A DNA stretch of 64,000 bases, from positions 22,452,180-22,516,179 of the forward strand of contig NC_081135.1 in assembly GCF_958295425.1 (NCBI RefSeq). The letters run 5' to 3'. The translations under genes and the position numbers were made by a program. Under the pieces are notes generated by a model that did no database searches, was not told the DNA's origin, and saw only the letters and a list, made by a program, of their open reading frames with translations. This DNA comes from Solea solea. Its lineage: Eukaryota > Chordata > Actinopteri > Pleuronectiformes > Soleidae. Shown in pieces: positions 58,151 to 64,000 of the stretch. Numbering within the stretch: the first letter of the stretch is position 1; every line of letters starts with the position of its first letter.

Positions 58151-59925
58151 ATGTTATTCAATTAAATTGTATTTTCATAGTTCTTATTTTTCAACAAAAT
58201 TCCAAAATAAATTGCAAATTAATACAACAAGTGCTGCCTGTGTAACCAACGCCTAACATTTTTCCTGGGCTCTGATATCTGTTGCTTTTCACAAGTAAAA
58301 TTAAATAAATAAAAAATAGTCTAGGCACAATGTACTAGTAAAGACTACAACAGAGACTGCAAATGTACATACAACTCCAACAAATCAGAGAGGTAGGGTA
58401 TCATAATACATTTGTAAACAAATAAAAGAATTTTAAAATCTATTGTGTAACCCTGGTCACCAGTCACTGTAAAGTGGGTAAAGTGCGGTAAATGAGGCTG
58501 ATCTAGAGGAAGTCTGTGACAAAACAACATGCCAGTGCAATGACATGTGCAAAGGCAGTGCAGTGACTCAGGCCAGGTTTATTTCAACATAACAGTTCAA
58601 CATTATGTGCGTGAAGTATAACAAAACGTCATATTGTCACACTGTGGATGACTGTGAAGAGTTGGAGAGAGTGTATACGAGGTTGAGATGACTGGTCAGG
58701 CACATGTGTCCATCAAGCCTGGCTTCCCTCAGACGTGGGTGAGGCAGAGCTAAAATGGCTTTGTATCATGGGCAGACAGGGGTCAGGCTGGTGGGTGGAG
58801 TGGGGAGGCGAGGGTTACACTAATGCATCCTGGCACTGTGCACTGTTTTCCGTGCACTACATTCAAGCGCAGATGCACGCCATAAACACACGCAGTTGTC
58901 TGCTGACCTTCATGTGCGGCACACATTCAGGCCTAAATGAACTTGTGGATCACGATTTCTTAGTCACAGTCACTTCATTCTGTTACTCTGTGTGAAAGTC
59001 CTCACCGTGATGAGCAGCACAGTGGAAATCAGCAAGGAGCCTCATTTAACTGTGGAAGGCTTCATGATTAAGAATTTGCAGCAGCTTTTCCATCCCTTCA
59101 AACTACTGACTATAGACCAGAGGGGATGTTATACTCTCCATGGGTCTTTGTTCAAGGAACGTCAGAAACCAGCAACCAAAAAACATTTGGTTGCTGCACT
59201 TACAGAGACCATATGGACCCCGTTCACGCAAAGACACTTTGCATGGCAAAAGTTGTTTTTTTTGTTTTTAAAAAAAAAGCAAGAAACAAATGAGTGCAAG
59301 ATGAATAAACAGAAACAGATGTCATGTTTTAAAGAGGGATTCTCCAGAGATGAAGTTTCAGGGTCATTGCTCCCGGTCATATGTCTTTCAGGGTTTGTCA
59401 TGAGATCCTTATTACGTGGCTTCCTCTGTTATTTATGAATACAAAACTGTTTTCCCTGCTTTTTTAATCAAAGACCCAGTTGTTGGAGAGAGGGGTTCAG
59501 CAATTTAGCGCTCCCTCATTAGGCCATGTTAACTGGAGGACGTGGAAATGAATGACCCAGTGAACAAGAGCAAATCGGTGTTGACATGGTAGATGTGGAA
59601 CTACAGCCACTAGCCTGTTAGCTTAGCACAAAGACAGAGAAGACCTGGCTCAAATGAGCAGCTATTCTTAGATTAGATATAGAATAGAACATTTTATCCC
59701 TTTTATGCAAAGATGCGCGAGTGGCACTGACAGAAACATGATGTCGGCCAAGTCAAAGAAAGGACTATGATGCATGAGAAAAGTCACATTTGTTTGTGTG
59801 CCCTCCCCTCATACTCTACTGTTCAGCCAAATGAATGCCTTTGAATGAACATTGGCCCTTTAGCAAGGAGGAATCGCACATAAAAGAACTCCATCATATT
59901 ATAATAATAGCATGTATCTGCAGGC
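58151..59925. other. Non-coding interval
   Basis: No gene recognised. The 148-codon frame at 58992-59438 has a lysine-rich low-complexity part and no family signature or splice context. Confidence 0.4.
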
Positions 59926-59929
59926 CGGC

Positions 59930-60892
59930 TGCAGAACCGAGCGATATACCTGGAGGCTGAAACTCACACCACACACAGCAGGAACGGAAAGGAGGAGGCA
60001 GCGAAGAGGAGAAGGATGAGCTCTTTTTTAGTTTTGTTTGGTACTCTTTGTTTGTGTCCCAGACTTTTCAGCGAGGCGGTTTCAGAACAGCACAAGCCTT
60101 AAGAGGAGTAGAAGTGGAACCAATGAGAAGAAATTCTGAACAAAGTAGGTATTTATTTATTATCTTTATCGTGTTCTCTTCTGTCTTTACGGGACTTTGT
60201 TTTTAGCTGTTTGAACCCTAAATTTGGGCCTATTGAAATCCGTCAATGGGTTGCATATGGGAAAAGAAATAAATTATTATGATTTTTTTTTTCCATTCAG
60301 TCATCAATTTTGCTTGAAATGCTCACAACCTGAGAAAACACTCTTGTTTTACCTTTTAAATAAAAATAGAAAATCTCTTTTAAATTTGCAGGAACGTCAC
60401 TGGTACTGTAAATGCAATAGAAGACTTGGTAAGAGCACTCTGGAAGTTTGCTCTTGAGTGGAATTGCCATTGATCCTAGAAAACAATTCCACTTCCTCCC
60501 CTGTTGCCGGAGAACACTTCCCAGCAGAAAATAGAGCACCAGGGATGTAAGAAGAAAGGGGGGTGGTGGGGAAGAGGAGGAGGAGATGGAGGAGGAGACA
60601 GAAGGGAGGGCCATGGGGGGGGGCTCTCGTGATGGCCCTGCATTTCTTCTTGTGTCCCATGTGTGGACTAACAGTTTGGTGTTGGGACGACATCAAGCTC
60701 AGACGTCGTTAATGACAGAAAAGCTGCTGTTGGAGTTCAGAAGGAGAAGGTTGTCCTGCATCGCGCTCAGCTCGTAGTCGTCTGCTCATCTTCACCTGCC
60801 ATTTGTCCAAAGGAAGACAACGTCTCACCACAGCTCAGACATGGAGCTTCTACTTCTCTAAAAGCACTCGTCCAAGACCAGCAGAACAGCAG
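59930..60892 (+). other. Possible 5' exons of an unidentified gene
   Basis: An AT-rich box (ATTATAATAATAG, about 59898-59911) precedes GC-richer sequence. A 28-codon frame at 60016-60102 reads MSSFLVLFGTLCLCPRLFSE and looks like a signal peptide, but it stops after KP. Further on, TTTGCAG at about 60390 and GTAAGAG at about 60428 frame a 37-38-bp exon-like piece, and GTGAGC after CAGCAG at 60893 is a strong donor. No coding domain is visible, so this is only a hint of a transcription unit that would continue to the right. Confidence 0.2.
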
Positions 60893-60899
60893 GTGAGCC

Positions 60900-63800
60900 A
60901 CTGAATAAACAAACATGAGATGTAGGAATATCAGGAACGCTCTGATGTAGACGACAGGGATGCAGACATTTGAGTAAACACTGTAAGGTTCCTGCTTTAT
61001 TTCTGTATAAGCTTGGGGATTTCTGGGACGATGGTCTGGGAGGCCTGGTGTGTGTGAGCACCGTCCCTGTCTTCAGTGTGCAGGTACAGCTGTCATCCCG
61101 CTCACTCTCACTCCTTTCATTTCAACGTGTCTGCCTCCAACTGCTCTCTCCTCATAACTCCCAGAGACACATGTATTCAAACAAAGAAGAGACTTTAAAA
61201 CACAAAAGCCACCAGCAATGAGCTTGTGCTGAATGAAGTCTTTGAGAGAGTGTTCTCTGACATTAAATGGTTACAAAATACACCAGTAAGGTCAATTGCT
61301 GTCAGTAGCATAACTATTTAAGTCTACTAAAAATTCTAAGGTGATTTTCTTGCTCTGATACCGACAGAAACGCAGCTGTTGTTCATGAATCTGAATTAAC
61401 AGAATCAATTACTAAACAAGAATATAAACCGATGTAGAAAAACTGAAGAAAAGCATTTATTCTAGAGTGTACAAGAACATAAAGCCAAATATTAAAAATA
61501 CAGATAACTCTATATCAGTATTTAACAGTTAACATAATACATTATTAATACATGTGTAAGTGTTGTGGTCTGTGTTACACATTTTCAGATATAGTTTTTA
61601 AGTAAATGCATCGCTTCAGTCATATCGCTCCAGATGAGAAACGTCAAGAGCACAGGATAAAAATCATTTCAGTACTATTAGAGCAAGGTTAGAGGCTAGA
61701 GTTCCATGTTTAAATGACATATTACATACCAATAATCAAATAAATCTGAATATCCTAAATAATGTGGGGGGGGAATCACAAAATGTCTTTCTGAAATAAT
61801 GGTTAAGTTGCAAAAATGTTTTAAAACGTTAAAAAGTAGTGAACATGAACCTCAGCACTGCACAGTACCAGAGTAAATGTTACCATCCACCAGTGAGTAA
61901 AAAACAGCACGTAAAATGCTGCTTAAATGATTAACCAAATAGAAATTTAAATGTACATTAATTAGTGTCTGTGTCAGTTATTTTCTATTTGACACTAAAG
62001 ACGCTTAAAGAAAAGGAAGTTTAGTGGAAGGATTTATAGCAAGGTAAACATCACTGATCCAGTAACACTGAAGTCATTACCATAAGGAATGAACTGATGT
62101 CATCAACAATTAAGTTGGACTTAAAAGGATGAAAACAAAAAGCCAAACATCGAGTCTGTCACTACACAGGACTAGCAGCGTTCCAGACATTTCAGTCAGC
62201 AGTGTGCTCGGCACAATTTTTCCTCGATTAAACATCTTGCAGTTGTCTGGCCTGACAGCGCCAATGTAATGCCATTTGCAGCCAAGCAATAGATCATAGC
62301 AGGGCTGTGGGTCTGTGTACACTACACTAGTGGGCAGATGAAGAGCCAGACAGCCATGTAAGGTAGCAGGCAGCACATCGGCCCTTTGGCTTCTGCTGGT
62401 GTGACTGATATATGGCAGCCGAGATTCATGCTGGTCTGTTTAGGGGTGACAACAGGTGACTTACATGAGTGGGTTTTTTCCCCCCTCGTCTCACATCAGA
62501 TCCACTCAGAGGTCACACTAGCCCTGACTCCCGCCTCCAACAAGCCAACACAGCTAAACTTAAACATGCTCATCCTTGGCCGTAATCCTGGCACTCGTCG
62601 GGAGTGACGTGCACGCTGCAGCCAAACAGCTGCGGCAGTGCACGGTGAAATCCATTCTCCACACTTTTAAGTTTACGTTTAAGTTTAAGTTTAACACTTT
62701 GAACTTACAACAAGTAGTTGTACTAACTAAATGAAATAAAAACAAGCCCTTTTTCTGTCTTCTAAACTCTCCATTATAACTTAATCATCTTATAAAACAG
62801 TATTGAGCCCTCAGAGAGTAAAAATAACCATCACTGAGCTGAACAACTATGCTCGGCATCCTGGCATCTGTTGATTTCAAACGAGACAAAAGGAACTTGT
62901 GTACCATTTCAATGTAAGTGCATCGAGCAGTTGTGTGGTTTGGTTTACTTCTTCCCCTGGTGCTGTGGCTGTTCCACTGAAACGTTACTGAGCTGTCACA
63001 ACAGCGTAACACTGATTCTTACTGGCAAAGATATTTTTATTATTAAGCTCCCAGGACCAGCGCACGAGGAGCAACACATAACTTCACACAAATAATTACC
63101 AAGCAACAGCTAATATTAATATTTTTTAAAAAAGGGTTGTGAAATAATAATAATAAGCAATCATTACTTCTACAGTATTTATTGGACGGTATTGGGGTGT
63201 TTAAATAATAATGTAATGAGGTTGGCGGTATTAAAAGTAGTCAAAAGTAGTAAAAGTAACCTTTGTGTCTGTAAGAGAGTCCATAATGACAAGAGTGAAA
63301 TGTGTCATTACTGATTAAATTATTTCCACTGCATTTAAATTAACATTTTGAGTTGGAGTGGTTTAACTTTTATATATATTTTTTTTTAAAACAAACAAAG
63401 ACTAAATAAAAACAACCAAAATGTCGGTCGAGGTTTTAGAACTTTGAGTTCTGTTCTGTGAGGCCAAATATTTCCCTCTAGAATATGTCAAATAATGTTT
63501 TCTCGGATATTAATACCTTTTTCTTACTGTGTGTTTATAATGAAAACGGTGCATTAGTTAGTCAGGTGACGTGGTTTTCAGCCTGGTGTGCAGAGAGATT
63601 GCCGAAAAGTCTTCATCTCCGGCAAATCCGCTTACGCACACAATAGCACAACTGCACTTAATGTACAACATCGTGCACATACTTTTTTATGTTACTTATT
63701 GATGTTAGTCTAAACATATCCCATTAAAGGGAAGCAGGCCTAGAAAACGTATACCCCACCACATAATTGCTTGTATTTTTTATGAGGACAGTGTGGAGAG

Positions 63801-64000
63801 GGCAGTGTATCCTGGTCCTCTATGAGGATCCGGAGTCTGTCACACATGACATATAGTGGTGAAAAGTGCACATCAGTGGAGAAATGTTTAAATCAACCCT
63901 GCCCCCTGTTGTTCCCGCTCTGTGGACTCGACTCACTGCAGGCAGACAAGAACCAGCCAGTGTCGGGACTCACAACTCATCAGTAGCTGTAATCTTTCTC
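60900..64000. other. Non-coding interval to the end of the window
   Basis: No gene or intact mobile element recognised. A short TTTAAG run lies at about 62665-62692. The frames at 62110-62376 and 62386-62607 show no domains. Confidence 0.4.

Noticed and set aside
58992..59438. 148-codon open frame
   Set aside because: Length alone is its only support. It includes a lysine-rich stretch from A runs, and no domain, splice site or family wording supports it.
62660..62695. TTTAAG run as an interstitial telomere
   Set aside because: The vertebrate telomere unit is TTAGGG; this run has no G-rich unit and is very short.

Overview
The window looks like nuclear DNA from a ray-finned fish, probably a percomorph teleost. 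It carries an intact lens connexin gene of the gja8 (connexin 50) type and two multi-exon immunoglobulin-superfamily genes with clean GT/AG splice sites. Around them are remains of typical fish mobile elements: non-LTR retrotransposons of the CR1/L2 and L1 types, hAT and Tc1 derivatives, and tRNA-derived SINEs. Coding density is low; nearly all short open frames are chance or transposon debris.

Layout. 1-4.9 kb: a large fold-back element between two direct repeats, a dispersed repeat of unknown class, and a decayed hAT transposase fragment with a BED zinc finger. 4.9-7.07 kb: a 5'-truncated, frameshifted CR1/L2-type LINE ending about 25 bp before a splice acceptor. 7.09-12.03 kb (+): a nectin/PVR-like gene with V, C and C Ig domains, a membrane span and a short tail; its signal-peptide exon was not found. 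12.6-13.3 kb: a LINE endonuclease relic. 15.84-17.86 kb (-): a complete five-exon gene for a 217-residue one-Ig-domain receptor of TIGIT/CD226-like design, convergent with the nectin-like gene. 19.5-22.05 kb: a hAT-type MITE and a truncated L1-type LINE, each with recognisable target-site duplications. 25.5-27.4 kb (-): gja8, with a coding exon, a non-coding first exon and a candidate promoter.

28.16-28.36 kb is an assembly gap of exactly 200 N. 28.36-43.33 kb is a tandem array of six roughly 2.45-kb units. Each unit is built hierarchically from a degenerate protomer of about 110-170 bp, with CTCF-like and ETS-like motifs in every unit and a GC-rich palindrome at unit junctions. A diverged relic lies at 45.0-45.2 kb. 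45.3-58.2 kb holds a Tc1-type MITE, two inverted copies of a second MITE, another copy of the unknown dispersed repeat, a 38-bp minisatellite and a cluster of SINE copies. 58.2-64.0 kb holds no recognised gene, apart from a weak hint of 5' exons at 59.9-60.9 kb.

How the parts may work together. Nectin/PVR proteins are the known ligands of TIGIT and CD226, so the two convergent Ig genes could be a linked ligand-receptor pair; that is an inference from domain layout and motifs. The macrosatellite-like array starts about 0.9 kb upstream of the gja8 promoter region and could act as a chromatin boundary; this is also inference.
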